Source: Bifidobacterium sp. ESL0728 (GTDB lineage: Bacteria; Actinomycetota; Actinomycetes; Actinomycetales; Bifidobacteriaceae). From it: a stretch of DNA of 64,000 bases. How positions within the stretch are numbered: the stretch's first letter is position 1; every line of letters starts with the position of its first letter. Made by a program: the position numbers and the translations under genes. The stretch is from assembly GCF_029392015.1 (NCBI RefSeq), contig NZ_CP113925.1, positions 2,480,001-2,544,000 of the forward strand, given 5' to 3'. Under the pieces are notes generated by a model. That model worked only from the letters and a program-made list of their open reading frames with translations. It had not been told where the DNA came from and did no database searches. Shown in pieces: positions 18,150 to 28,542 of the stretch.

Positions 18150-20240
18150 TTACCAGAGGCCGAAGGGATCGAAGAGGCCACCGCCGTCTCCGTCACTGTT
18201 GCCGCCCTGGCCTTGGCCGTTCTGGCCCTGACCATTTTGGCCCTGCCCGTTCTGTCCATTCTGGCCGTTACCGCTGTTCTGCTTCTGCTCGGAACGGTTG
18301 CTGCCCTTGACATCGGATTCCTTCTGATCGAGGGTGACGTCGACGTCCATGGTCTTTCCGCCGCGCACGATGGTGAGCTTCACTTTGTCACCGAGGCTTG
18401 CCGCACGAACGTAGCCGAGCAACGCGGAGCTGCTGCCGACCGCCTGGCCGTTGAAAGCCACCACAGTATCATCGGCCTTCAGGCCCGCCTTGTCGGCCGG
18501 GCTGCCCTTGACGACTGCCGAGCCGCCGGTGGAAGGCGTAGTAATCTGTGCGCCGCCGCGGGTGATGCCGTCGGATTCCACGTTCGCGGACTTGATGGTG
18601 ACGCCGAGCATCGCGTGCTCGACGGAGCCCTTCGAAACGATCTGGTCGGCCACGCGCTTGACGAGGTTCGACGGAATCGCAAAGCCGATGCCGATGGAAC
18701 CGGACTGGCCGGAAGACGAGGAAGCGGAGGCGATCGAGGAGTTGATGCCGATCACTTGGCCGGCCGCATTGAAGGTCGGGCCACCCGAGTTGCCGGGATT
18801 GATGGCCGCGTCGATCTGTACCGCGTTGGTCACGATTTCGGAATTGTTGTCATCCATCACCGAAACCGGGCGGTTCAGCGCGGAGACGATGCCGGTGGTG
18901 GCGGTGTCGTCATAGCCCAGCGGGTTGCCGACGGCCATGACGTTCTCGCCAACCGCGAGCTTGCTGGAATCCGCGAATTGCACCGGCTTCAGGTCGTTCG
19001 GCGCCCCCTGAAGCTGTATTACAGCAAGATCGGTGGTGTTGTCGGCGCCGACGATGGAGGCTTTATACATCTGGCCGTTGGAAAGCGTGACCTGAATGTT
19101 CTGACCGCCCGAAACGACGTGGTTGTTGGTGACGACGTGTCCCTTGGTATCAAGGATCGCGCCGGAGCCCTTCGCTATGCCCTGGCTGACCTGCGTGGTG
19201 ATGGAGACCACGGAATTGGAGACCTGCGAGGAGACGCCGGCCCAATCCGGAGCCTGGCCGCCTTTGACCGTGGCCGTGCCGGAGCCGGATTTGTTGGAAG
19301 TGATGCCCGACATGGAGCTGGAAGTCGGAACGGTGACCCAGCCCTTGGAAATGCCAAGGTAACCGATGCCCAGGCACAGCGCCGCCGTCACCACCGCCGC
19401 GACGATGGCCGTAACGACATTGCTATGCGAGCTGGACTCCGCGTAACCATTTGGGTTGCCGTAGCCGTTGCCACCTCCCGACACGTTCGGCCCGCCGAAG
19501 TTGCCGCCGTTGGAGCCGCCCGGCTGACCGGGGCCACCATTGAACGAACCGTTGAAGCCGTTGCTGCCGTAATCGTTATTGTTCTGGTTGACGCCATTGC
19601 CGTTTTGGCCGGCGTTCGGGTTCTGGCCGGCGCTGCCGAAAATGCCGTTCCACGGCATGCTCGGGGTATTGACCGTGCCATTACCGCCAGGGGCGCTCAA
19701 CGGGGAGTTCCCATTCGCGCCAAACTGCACATTCCCATTGCCTGAATTGTTGTCGGGATTGCCGTTGACGCCAATATGATCGGGCAACGGGCCGTAGGCG
19801 CCATATTCCGGTGCCGGGCGATACGGGCTGGAATCATTGCCTGAGTTGCCTGAATTCACCGCGCCGGAAGTCTCGTATGGATTGTCCGAAAAGGTAGCGT
19901 TCGAGGTTGTCTCGGTCGAATTCGCGTCGTCTGGCCGGTAACCGGTGGTGAACACTTCGGTGGGCGTCGTATTCGCTCCATTATCGGATTCGCCATTAAA
20001 ATTCTGCGTATCCTGCGTCGTAACGGGTTGCGTGGCGAACGGCCGGGTCTCGTCCGACATGGCCGCGTCATTGTTGGTTGCTGGCGTGGCAGCGTAACCG
20101 GCATCGCCATTGTCGCTTCCCGCCGCAGAGTCAATGTCACCGTTGCCGGCGAAGTCCGGCAGATTCGGCGTCGTATTTGTTTCTTCATTGGGACGTGCAG
20201 GCTGACCGCTGCTCCACTCGTCTTTATTGTCTTCAGCCAT
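18150..20240 (-). CDS. htrA: HtrA/DegP-family membrane serine protease with PDZ domain
   Basis: 696 aa. An Asn/Gly/Ser-rich cytoplasmic region of about 270 residues leads to one membrane helix (VVTAIVAAVVTAALCLGIGY), then the trypsin-like domain with triad His in VVTNNHVV (near 372), Asp in NTTDLAVIQ (near 402) and Ser in NPGNSGGPTFN (near 483). A PDZ domain (GSPADKAGLKADDTVVAFNG) and a Gly/Gln/Asn-repeat tail ending LFDPFGLW follow. It degrades or refolds misfolded exported proteins, which fits its position among large secreted surface proteins. AAGGAGCAGCA precedes ATG 20240. Confidence 0.93.
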   Translation of the reverse strand: MAEDNKDEWSSGQPARPNEETNTTPNLPDFAGNGDIDSAAGSDNGDAGYAATPATNNDAAMSDETRPFATQPVTTQDTQNFNGESDNGANTTPTEVFTTGYRPDDANSTETTSNATFSDNPYETSGAVNSGNSGNDSSPYRPAPEYGAYGPLPDHIGVNGNPDNNSGNGNVQFGANGNSPLSAPGGNGTVNTPSMPWNGIFGSAGQNPNAGQNGNGVNQNNNDYGSNGFNGSFNGGPGQPGGSNGGNFGGPNVSGGGNGYGNPNGYAESSSHSNVVTAIVAAVVTAALCLGIGYLGISKGWVTVPTSSSMSGITSNKSGSGTATVKGGQAPDWAGVSSQVSNSVVSITTQVSQGIAKGSGAILDTKGHVVTNNHVVSGGQNIQVTLSNGQMYKASIVGADNTTDLAVIQLQGAPNDLKPVQFADSSKLAVGENVMAVGNPLGYDDTATTGIVSALNRPVSVMDDNNSEIVTNAVQIDAAINPGNSGGPTFNAAGQVIGINSSIASASSSSGQSGSIGIGFAIPSNLVKRVADQIVSKGSVEHAMLGVTIKSANVESDGITRGGAQITTPSTGGSAVVKGSPADKAGLKADDTVVAFNGQAVGSSSALLGYVRAASLGDKVKLTIVRGGKTMDVDVTLDQKESDVKGSNRSEQKQNSGNGQNGQNGQGQNGQGQNGQGQGGNSDGDGGGLFDPFGLW

Positions 20241-20767
20241 TGCTGCTCCTTATTCCTCCAATGGGTGCGCCTTCGACGGCATCCGCCTCGAAAGCCACCC
20301 CTGAGCCTTAATAATGAGTAAAGACACCCGGTCTGGATGTTTCCTGAACATTTCTTGAAAGAATAATCCCAACACCACGGAACATCGCCGCCATGTCCAT
20401 TAAATCGGCATCAACTAGATATGATAACCGTTGCCATAAACCGGTTCCGAGAATCTTTCCAGACTATATTTTGCATCACAATTCTGCCGAAAGCAAAATT
20501 TTAAAAAGCTTTAAACCGTGGAAACTTTCGCCGGCCATCGCTTTCGCCACCCTGAATCAAGGTTATCCATTTATGCTACAGCCCATGCAACACACGGATT
20601 AGGCTACATCAAACCTTAGAATCTTGTTGAAAGCCAAACGATTATCCGCTAGCGATAGCACATCAGATGCGAGTTTTTCGCATTGCGTACAACGTTCTAA
20701 TTGCACTACGTTATGGTAGACTAATTGGTATCATTCATCCCAAAAATGGTATAGAGAGCTAGAGAAT
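20241..20767. other. Divergent promoter region, htrA / LRR surface gene
   Basis: 527 bp between divergent genes. An AT-rich segment around 20690-20745 probably holds the LRR-protein promoter. No gene or strong hairpin is seen. Confidence 0.4.
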
Positions 20768-23674
20768 ATGCGGAATTCGAAGTTGAACAGTTCGGCACGA
20801 CTTGTGACGGGTCTTACAGCAGCCGTAGCCGCAATGGCATTAACGTTGTCGCCAGGAATCGCTATGGCCGACACCCCAGAGACGTCTGCCCCGAAGGCAC
20901 CGTCATCGTCGTCGCAGTCGCAAACGCAGCAATCCCAGCAGCCTGCGGCGGGCCAAAGCGCCACGCTGGCACCTGCTTCCGGGCAGACAACAAGCGGTAA
21001 AAGCGAAACTCCGCAGGAAACTACACAGCGGCAGTCCCAAGCGCCAAGCGCGCAGGATGAGACTGCGGCGCCAAGCACACAAGGCGACCCCTCATATAAC
21101 TGCGTCGTAGGCACCAGCACCTTCAAAGAGTGCTTCCCCGACCCGGTTTTCCGCACCTATCTGGCCAGGAGGAATCCTCTCGACGGTAGTCCGAAGAACG
21201 TCGGGAACGCAGGCGATAAATTCGATAATACCGTTGTAACCGACTCGTGGGCGGGAAGCATCACGACAATCGAAGGCAGCGGCTTCCCCACATTCGCTAT
21301 ACCGTTTAACAGCGGCGTCAAAAACATTCAAGGCATTCAGATTTTCACAGGTCTTCAGCACTTTACCGCAGCGGGCAACGGCGCTGAGGGCTTCGGACCG
21401 GTCAGCGATTATTCTCCGATGTCCCATTTACGAAATCTGTTGACGGCCGATTTCCGAACGGTCGGCAATGGGGCAAATGGCGATCTCAACCATGCAAATC
21501 TGACTTCATGGACTTCTGCGGAGATGCCGTCACTTCGCTCAATCACGCTAGCCGACTCTGGTTTCCAGGATCCTTCCCAACTTTTCGGTTTGTCGAAGCT
21601 TACCAGCCTTGATCTAGAACACAGTGAATTGGCAGAATCCGCTTCCGGTGACAACCGGCAGATATTCGCGAATTTCGATACCGCGTTCCCCAATCTTCAG
21701 GAGCTCAACGTCGAACGCTGCGAATCCCTTCATCAGGACACAAACTTTGATGTCCTTACTCGTATGCCTAACCTCACCAACTTGGACATCGGCGGCATAG
21801 GAATCGGCACTGATGGGAACATACCAGAGCCCATTTCGCGCATGACGCAACTGCGCTCCCTTGACGTGAACGACGACCAGCTCACCGATGTAACGCTGCT
21901 TGCCGGATTGACCGGGCTACAACATCTTAACCTGCAATACAACAAACTCAATGATCTCACCCCTCTTTCGAACCTGACCCAACTCATCACGATAGACGCG
22001 AGTAACCAATATCCGCAATCACATGAATTCGTAGCGAATCCAGATGTGCAGATTCCATCAACCGAACTGACAAACACCGCGAGCTCACAGCCTATTACCT
22101 TCAAGAACGAAGCCTTTTACTCCTACAGGAGCAATCAGGGGTATCGGTCAAGGGCTTATATTAATTCATCCGACATTACGGTAAACGGCAACTCGGTGAA
22201 AATCACAAAGCCACATGCAGCCACCACGCCAGGCGATTTGCCAGAAGACATGCTCAATCAACTCATCGGCAACGAACTACGCAACGGAATGGTCTTCTTA
22301 CCGTTCGAGGGATCAATCACCAACCCTGCAACTCATCAGTTGATAGGCTCTTTCGGAGGTTATCTTACTCCGTACATCCGTGTGCCACAGGTAGTCCTCG
22401 ACCTGCGTGGCGGCACTTTAAACGGTGAAGTAAACCCAGGAATCAGGCAGATCGTTTCCGGCGAGAAGTTGCCCGATCTCGGCAGTCCGTTTAAAATGAA
22501 TAAGCAAAACCAAAAGGATGATTTCCTCTATTGGAAAGCTTGCGTCACTGGCAGCAGGAACCCGAATGCAGCATCTTGCTCGTTTGAAACAGCCAAAAGG
22601 GTTGGTAACATAAAGAACTACGTAATCGACGATGACACTACACTTTATGCTTATTATAGAAGCGATAAAAGCCACACTGCCCTTTTCCTCTGGAATGATG
22701 GCACTTCTAAAAGCCTATTGAAAACCATCAAAGCGGACGAGAATGTAACTCCTCCTGATGAACTATCATTCCCTTCCGGTAATTTCTTAGGATGGTTTAC
22801 AGAACCTAAAGGCGGTGAACTCTACAGCAACTTCGGGAAACCTCTAACCAAAAACATCACATTGTACGCTCATTGGTCAGATTCAGTCACATCGCAAGAA
22901 TCAGCGAAATACAAGATTCGCTTTGATGAACAAAACGGAAATGGGGTCACGACTGACAGCGTAACGGCAGGCGAGACGGTCAACAGACCGACGAATCCAA
23001 CCAAGACGGGCTATACGTTCACTGGATGGTATACGACACCCAGTGGAGGTACTGAATACAACTTCAACAGTCCTGTCAATAAGAACCTTGTTCTATATGC
23101 ACAATGGACACCGAATAGTCCTGAATCTGAACAGACAACAGCGCCAGCACCACCGTCTCCTGCCAGCCAGATCATCAACCGCTATGTCACCATTCAGAAT
23201 TACTACAATTCCACCACCACCAACAACACCAGTGCGAATAACGCCAACAACGGCAACAACGCCAACAATGGCAATAACCGCCGTAGCACGAGGTCCAATG
23301 GCAACTCGTTTAACCTGATGCGCAATGGTGACAACACGAACGTACCACAGCAGCAGACGAAGCCAGATTCACGAAACAGGCAGAAGAAGATCTGCAGAGC
23401 CAACAACATACGCTCGACAGGCCCCGCAATGCGTCAGGACGAGGCACTCGGCAGTGTCCAATCGATTGCGGATTATGATCCGCAATGCGTAGCAGGTGCG
23501 CCTGCAACCGCCAGCGTCGAGCATCACTCGAATCTCGGTTGGCTCTGGTGGCTGCTCCTATTGCTGCTTCTGCTTGTCCCGCTGCTTCTTTCATACGACC
23601 GTCTGCCTGATATCGGGCAGCATAAGTCGCCGGAGATTTACAAGAAGCACAGGCATTCCTACAGAATCTACTAA
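20768..23674 (+). CDS. Internalin-like LRR surface protein, non-LPXTG C-terminal anchor
   Basis: 968 aa. Signal peptide (to about residue 35), Ser/Gln/Thr-rich spacer (35-110), then leucine-rich repeats (about 215-420: NLTNLDIGGIGI, LRSLDVNDDQLTDVTLLAGL, LQHLNLQYNKLNDLTPLSNL), beta-rich region, and InlB-type repeats (YTFTGWYTTPSGG...LVLYAQW near 760). An Asn-rich linker follows, then a two-cysteine module (KKIC...DPQC, 30 residues between), a Trp/Leu membrane helix (WLWWLLLLLLLLVPLLL) and a 26-residue basic tail. No sortase motif is present. Probably a membrane-anchored adhesin or receptor. The same kind of terminal module ends the protein at 24395-27988. Confidence 0.85.
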   Translation: MRNSKLNSSARLVTGLTAAVAAMALTLSPGIAMADTPETSAPKAPSSSSQSQTQQSQQPAAGQSATLAPASGQTTSGKSETPQETTQRQSQAPSAQDETAAPSTQGDPSYNCVVGTSTFKECFPDPVFRTYLARRNPLDGSPKNVGNAGDKFDNTVVTDSWAGSITTIEGSGFPTFAIPFNSGVKNIQGIQIFTGLQHFTAAGNGAEGFGPVSDYSPMSHLRNLLTADFRTVGNGANGDLNHANLTSWTSAEMPSLRSITLADSGFQDPSQLFGLSKLTSLDLEHSELAESASGDNRQIFANFDTAFPNLQELNVERCESLHQDTNFDVLTRMPNLTNLDIGGIGIGTDGNIPEPISRMTQLRSLDVNDDQLTDVTLLAGLTGLQHLNLQYNKLNDLTPLSNLTQLITIDASNQYPQSHEFVANPDVQIPSTELTNTASSQPITFKNEAFYSYRSNQGYRSRAYINSSDITVNGNSVKITKPHAATTPGDLPEDMLNQLIGNELRNGMVFLPFEGSITNPATHQLIGSFGGYLTPYIRVPQVVLDLRGGTLNGEVNPGIRQIVSGEKLPDLGSPFKMNKQNQKDDFLYWKACVTGSRNPNAASCSFETAKRVGNIKNYVIDDDTTLYAYYRSDKSHTALFLWNDGTSKSLLKTIKADENVTPPDELSFPSGNFLGWFTEPKGGELYSNFGKPLTKNITLYAHWSDSVTSQESAKYKIRFDEQNGNGVTTDSVTAGETVNRPTNPTKTGYTFTGWYTTPSGGTEYNFNSPVNKNLVLYAQWTPNSPESEQTTAPAPPSPASQIINRYVTIQNYYNSTTTNNTSANNANNGNNANNGNNRRSTRSNGNSFNLMRNGDNTNVPQQQTKPDSRNRQKKICRANNIRSTGPAMRQDEALGSVQSIADYDPQCVAGAPATASVEHHSNLGWLWWLLLLLLLLVPLLLSYDRLPDIGQHKSPEIYKKHRHSYRIY

Positions 23675-23693
23675 AGGCTGACGCTTCCATCTC

Positions 23694-23733
23694 GTTGATG
23701 CCCTCCAACTCTTCTGGGTTGGAGGGCATCAAC
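23694..23733 (+). terminator. Hairpin after the LRR surface gene
   Basis: Perfect 16-bp stem GTTGATGCCCTCCAAC / GTTGGAGGGCATCAAC with an 8-base loop, 20 bases after the stop. There is no clear T-run, so termination efficiency is uncertain. Confidence 0.7.
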
Positions 23734-23916
23734 GTATTCTAAGGCATTGTTCTTTCCTGCAAACGCTCTAGACTCGTATTGCGTCATTAAAGACAGCGTC
23801 TACGCATCTGGCAATAACCGCTCTTAACGCGCGTGGCACCTTGCACGCCACACCATTGTGAGCATACGCCCGGCGACTACAGGGGCCTCAGAAAGCCAAT
23901 CAGGCATGGTCCCAAA

Positions 23917-24049
23917 CGATCCATTCCTCCATACCCATTACACCTATATCGCTGCCCTCATTCAGACGAACTGGGACGGCTCGAATGACGCAGGTTCCAT
24001 CAAGCGATCATTCCCCTATATCCACTGCCGCTATATCGCTGCCCTCATT
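23917..24049. repeat. Two ~45-bp direct repeats, 87-bp period
   Basis: 23917-23962 and 24005-24049 share CTATATCGCTGCCCTCATT exactly, and most of the preceding 25 bases are alike. They lie in a gene-free stretch between two surface-protein genes. Either a regulatory repeat or a remnant of a mobile sequence; no coding potential is convincing. Confidence 0.6.
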
Positions 24050-24322
24050 GAGGCTCCATGTATATTCCAGTAGCGTGTGGCACCTCCACTCAACGCAGCA
24101 CCCACATACAGACGCAGGCACGACCGAATCACTAGTCATCTCCCCTAAAGCACAATCTGCAATCGGTACGAAGACCTTTTATAGGTGCTTGATCATATAG
24201 CAAATACAGCCAAATACAATTACAACCATATCGGCCGTGACATTTGCCAGAGAAAGAAGCCACCTGCGAATGGTTACCAAATCCATATCGGTCAATGTCG
24301 CTGCACTGAAAATCATGAATAT

Positions 24323-24368
24323 GAAAGGGTGCCTGTCGCTGGAATTTACCAGCGACAGGCACCCTTTC
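24323..24368. terminator. Bidirectional terminator
   Basis: Perfect 20-bp stem GAAAGGGTGCCTGTCGCTGG / CCAGCGACAGGCACCCTTTC with loop AATTTA. It sits 27 bases past the minus-strand BspA-like gene, with only short A/T runs at its ends. Confidence 0.85.
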
Positions 24369-24394
24369 ACCACCCTCTGTGGGCGTTTAATACA

Positions 24395-27300
24395 TCAGAT
24401 TAGGAACCTCTTCGAGATGGTTGCCGAGTCCAGATTGCGGTGACGGGCCACAATGGCGTTGTTATTCCTCAGCGCAAGCAACAGCAACGGAATCAGGAAC
24501 AGGAGCATCCACCAGAAGTTCATGTGGACATTCATGGCTGCAGGAGCCGAAGCTTCGACCTCGCAACGAGCCAGCCCCTTGTAGTCCGAAAGCTTCCAGG
24601 CCGCAGGGTCGGCTTGCATCGTGCCATCGCCGTACTCAATCCAGCTTATGGGCTTGGTGCCACGCTTGTTGGCCTGAATCTTGCGATAAACATTCTCGGG
24701 AATGCACTTTGGACGGGCAGGCTGCGCCTGGGGCTGTTGCTGAGATGGGACTGCAGGAGCCACTGCGGGTGCGGCGACAACATTAGTGTTTGCACGTGGT
24801 GCGGCAGTAGCAGCAGGAGTAACACTAGCAGGAGGAGCGGCTGCAGGAGCGGATCTCGTCGCGAGCGGAGCAGGAGCGGCCGGCAACGTCGAAACCGGAG
24901 CAATTGGCGTTGCCACAACTGAAGGCAACGGAGCCACAGGAATCTTCTCCCACTGCGCGTAGAGCACGGTCACGCCAGGGGCCACCTTGATCTGATCGCC
25001 CTTCTGATAGTTGCCTTTGTTCACATCCGGCTTGACATTCCAGCCTGCGAAGGCATAGCCGGAGACCTTATACGCATTCTCCTGAACAGCTCGGGGGTAA
25101 CTCCTCAGATTGACACCGGGGGCGGGAGTGACCTCGAACGTGTCATCCTTCACGGAACCGGTAGCCGTCAAACCCTTAGGCGCATTGGCCACATACCTGA
25201 TGGTGTAGTTAACGCGCAGAGGCTTGACCGGTGTAATGGGCACGGACGTGGCACGCCACTGCGCGTAGAGCACGGTCACGCCAGGGGCCACCTTGATCTG
25301 ATCGCCCTTCTGATAGTTGCCTTTGTTCACATCCGGCTTGACATTCCAGCCTGCGAAGGCATAGCCGGAGACCTTATACGCATTCTCCTGAACAGCTCGG
25401 GGGTAACTCCTCAGATTGACACCGGGGGCGGGAGTGACCTCGAACGTGTCATCCTTCACGGAACCGGTAGCCGTCAAACCCTTAGGCGCATTGGCCACAT
25501 ACCTGATGGTGTAGTTAACGCGCAGAGGCTTGACCGGTGTAATGGGCACAGACGTGGCACGCCACTGCGCGTAGAGCACGGTCACGCCAGGGGCCACCTT
25601 GATCTGATCGCCAGGTTGATAACTCTTTCCATTCGCATCCGGGTCAGTGTTCCAGCCTACGAAAGTATAATCGGAAATCGTATAACCGTTCGCCTTGATT
25701 GCCCGCTCATAATTATTCAGATCGACACCGGGGGCGGGAGTGACCTCGAACGTGTCATCAGCAACAGAACCGGTAACCTCCAAACCTGCAGGCGCATTGG
25801 ACTTATAACGGATGGTGTAGCGCGACGACGGCTTTGGGGCCGGCGGAGTCGGTACAGCATCGCGGGTCCACTGAGCATAGAGCTTGATGCTGCCGCCACG
25901 AGTGAAATTCTCCGCTACTTCACCCTCCAAATACTTCCTGCCGGCGCCATTCGCGCTCACGTTCCAGCTATCAAAGGTATACCCCTTAGGCTTGCCGAAC
26001 GCGGAACCCGGAACTCTGATTTTAATATTCGACGCATCGGCTCCAACCTTGCGAATAGTAGCCGTCGTGCCGGTAACGCTCACGCCAGCCGGTGCATTGG
26101 CGTCGAAGATCATCTCGGCGAACTCCTGCCAGCGATAAGTGCCGCCGGCGAACTCGGGAGAACTAGTCAACGCGGAGAACGTCCCGTCGTCATCAGACGC
26201 GTCACTGGTCCAGGTATCATCTGACTTGGCCCAACGTCCCGTATAGCCAGACGTCTCCTCAGCACCAGCGGCTGACGGCTGTTCATAGCTAAAATAGTCT
26301 GCCTGTAATTGGGTGTTCGGCCCTAGCTCGACCTTGTTCAAATAAGGGGGAAGCGCATTGTTCCCGTCAGTGACGTTGCGTGTGTCCCAACCGGAAAGAT
26401 TCAGCTGCGTCAGACTTCTGTCGCCGGCAAACATCTCCGTAATATTCTCAGCCTGGCTGGTGTCGAACGATTTCAGACCATCAATCTTCGTCAAGGAAGC
26501 ATCATGATAAAACATTTGGTAAAGCCCACTGTCCGTGGGAGCCAGATTCCAACCTTTCAAATTAATCTCGCTAAGGTTGGGTAAATTGGCAAACATATAG
26601 CTCGTATCAGATACATTGCTGACGTCCCAACCATCCAGGCCGGTCAACGACTTAAGCTGAGAACCCTCGGTTCCGTTACAATTGAACATCATACTGAGAT
26701 TCTCGAGATTCGAGGTATGTCCCTTCCAACCGGAGAAATCAAGACTGGTCAACGCAGTGGCAGCGCCAAACATCCCCCATGCAGTCTCCAGCGCATCCGG
26801 ATGCCATTCCTTCACCGATACACTTGTCAACTTAGTATCGTAGCCAAATAATGAAAACATGCTCGTCACCGATGAGACGTCCCAAGAGGCGACATCAATG
26901 CTTTCCAAATTCGGCATATACGAGAAAGCATTTCCCAAATCTGTAACATTCGATGTAACCCAGCTCGACAAATCCAGCGACCGCAAGCCGGCCCTATTAA
27001 AAAGCCCGCTCATATTTTCGACCTGGGAGGTATCGAAATCCGAAACGCCCTTAATTTCAGTAAGCGCGCCATCGCCCGCAAACATATTCTCCATATCCTC
27101 GACCCGGGAGGTCGACCAACCTGTAACATCGATACTCTTCAGGTTGTAATCATTCACAAACATCCATTCCATATCCGTGACCTGGGAGACATCCCAGCCA
27201 GCGGCATCGATACGTTCGAGCTTGGGGTCGCCGTGGAACATCGACGTTGCCACGGTGACACCAGTCATATTGAGATTGTGCAAACCGTCAATTGCTGTGA

Positions 27301-27988
27301 GATTGGGGAAGCCGCTGAATAACATTGATGTCGAATTACTGCCAGGGCTGACGGGTCCCTCGAATACGATATGCGTTATCTTGTCTTTATCAGCAAAGGG
27401 GCCGTCCTCGAGACCACCGAAGCCCGTTCCACTTCCGAAATGGACTGAGCACCCACCGGCTTCCGGTACGAAAGTAAACGGGATTCCACTAGCACCCGAA
27501 CCGCCACCCCAAACGCTGGAACCAGTGCAATTGTCGTAATCAAGATCCTGCGCCTGCGGATGCTGCTCAACTTGCGGGGCAGGAGTCGGCTGAGCTGTGT
27601 GAGTTGCCGACTGCGAAGGCTCGCTGGTCTTTGGGCTAGACGCAGTGGTGTCAGTGGTGGCAGCGCTCGTACTCGTGTCCTCCGACTTGCCGGCGGTACT
27701 CGGCTGGGCGGCGCTGGACGGGGCCGCTTCCTTCGAAGCTTCTGGCTTGGCCGCCTGCGTTGCCGCGGAAGCAGATTCCGCATCCGGAGTCTTCGACGAA
27801 TCGTTCGCATTGGCCGCGGCGGCTGCGGGCGCAAGGCTCTGATCGGACGTTGCGGCAGACGCCGCTACTTCGCCGGTGGGGGTGGTTTGCGTTCCGGTGA
27901 CCTCTTCGGCAGAAGCCGTGCCAAACGGACCGGCAATCATTGCGGTTGCGGCAAGCACACCGATAATCGCTTTATTTAAAGACCTCAT
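24395..27988 (-). CDS. BspA-like surface protein with tandem near-identical repeats and non-LPXTG anchor
   Basis: 1,197 aa. Signal peptide (MRSLNKAIIG... to about residue 28), Ala/Ser/Thr-rich spacer, BspA/DUF285 units (about 230-560, for example DVSQVTDMEWMFVNDYNLKS), then InlB-type repeats each ending VTVLYAQW. Two of these (102 aa each) are near-identical at DNA level. A Pro/Ala-rich stretch, a two-cysteine module (PKC...ARC, 46 residues between), a membrane helix (WWMLLFLIPLLLLAL) and a short basic tail end it. No LPXTG. Probably an adhesin. The start is ATG 27988, preceded by GAGAGGAAGAG. Confidence 0.88.
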   Translation of the reverse strand: MRSLNKAIIGVLAATAMIAGPFGTASAEEVTGTQTTPTGEVAASAATSDQSLAPAAAAANANDSSKTPDAESASAATQAAKPEASKEAAPSSAAQPSTAGKSEDTSTSAATTDTTASSPKTSEPSQSATHTAQPTPAPQVEQHPQAQDLDYDNCTGSSVWGGGSGASGIPFTFVPEAGGCSVHFGSGTGFGGLEDGPFADKDKITHIVFEGPVSPGSNSTSMLFSGFPNLTAIDGLHNLNMTGVTVATSMFHGDPKLERIDAAGWDVSQVTDMEWMFVNDYNLKSIDVTGWSTSRVEDMENMFAGDGALTEIKGVSDFDTSQVENMSGLFNRAGLRSLDLSSWVTSNVTDLGNAFSYMPNLESIDVASWDVSSVTSMFSLFGYDTKLTSVSVKEWHPDALETAWGMFGAATALTSLDFSGWKGHTSNLENLSMMFNCNGTEGSQLKSLTGLDGWDVSNVSDTSYMFANLPNLSEINLKGWNLAPTDSGLYQMFYHDASLTKIDGLKSFDTSQAENITEMFAGDRSLTQLNLSGWDTRNVTDGNNALPPYLNKVELGPNTQLQADYFSYEQPSAAGAEETSGYTGRWAKSDDTWTSDASDDDGTFSALTSSPEFAGGTYRWQEFAEMIFDANAPAGVSVTGTTATIRKVGADASNIKIRVPGSAFGKPKGYTFDSWNVSANGAGRKYLEGEVAENFTRGGSIKLYAQWTRDAVPTPPAPKPSSRYTIRYKSNAPAGLEVTGSVADDTFEVTPAPGVDLNNYERAIKANGYTISDYTFVGWNTDPDANGKSYQPGDQIKVAPGVTVLYAQWRATSVPITPVKPLRVNYTIRYVANAPKGLTATGSVKDDTFEVTPAPGVNLRSYPRAVQENAYKVSGYAFAGWNVKPDVNKGNYQKGDQIKVAPGVTVLYAQWRATSVPITPVKPLRVNYTIRYVANAPKGLTATGSVKDDTFEVTPAPGVNLRSYPRAVQENAYKVSGYAFAGWNVKPDVNKGNYQKGDQIKVAPGVTVLYAQWEKIPVAPLPSVVATPIAPVSTLPAAPAPLATRSAPAAAPPASVTPAATAAPRANTNVVAAPAVAPAVPSQQQPQAQPARPKCIPENVYRKIQANKRGTKPISWIEYGDGTMQADPAAWKLSDYKGLARCEVEASAPAAMNVHMNFWWMLLFLIPLLLLALRNNNAIVARHRNLDSATISKRFLI
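24951..25562 (-). repeat. Two near-identical 306-bp in-frame repeats
   Basis: 24951-25256 and 25257-25562 appear identical apart from one G/A difference near the unit end (GGGCACGGACG versus GGGCACAGACG). A third, diverged unit begins at 25563. Each unit encodes one InlB-type module of 102 residues, so gain or loss of units keeps the frame. Confidence 0.9.
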
Positions 27989-28542
27989 CGTTTCTCTTCC
28001 TCTCCCTGCAAAGTCATGCCGTTCGCCGCAACTAAGGCCAACGAACATCTGTCTATTGCTACACACAAAAGCCTGATGTGTTAATTATTAGTATAACAAC
28101 GCATTACTACAAACGTTCCCACAAAAACTAAAAAACCATTCACATGTAACCATCATCGTCGCGCACGAAACCTTAGCAAACCAACCGATCAGCAGCATCC
28201 AAGAAGACCGTTTCGTCCTACAACCCTTGTTGCAGTAGGGATGCAATACCTTTCCCATTTCCTTCCCCGCACGAAGCAAAAGCCAGAAAACAAAGAGATG
28301 AAAATGTGCGAAACCTTCGACGCAAATAAAATCTTCAAATAATTATTCTGTCAGTGAAATGTGATGTTGCCTATATTCTCATCCTGGTTTGCGTCAAACC
28401 TATATCGTCGACTTCCCCGTGTTCGTCTTTGCCTATAGCCAGTACCGGAACCAGCTCAATCTGCACTCAAACGAACCTATAGACAATACAATTACCACAA
28501 CAGTCATCAATAGATTCGCTTTGTTACAGACCGAATATCCTC
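27989..28542. other. Intergenic region upstream of BspA-like gene
   Basis: About 550 AT-rich bases with the presumed promoter of the BspA-like gene. No gene or repeat is evident. Confidence 0.4.

Noticed and set aside
18021..19745. 574-codon plus-strand ORF
   Set aside because: Antisense shadow of htrA caused by codon bias at high GC.
24179..24373. 64-codon minus-strand ORF that looks like a membrane peptide
   Set aside because: The start lies inside a perfect terminator hairpin; no ribosome site. Hydrophobicity alone is not enough.
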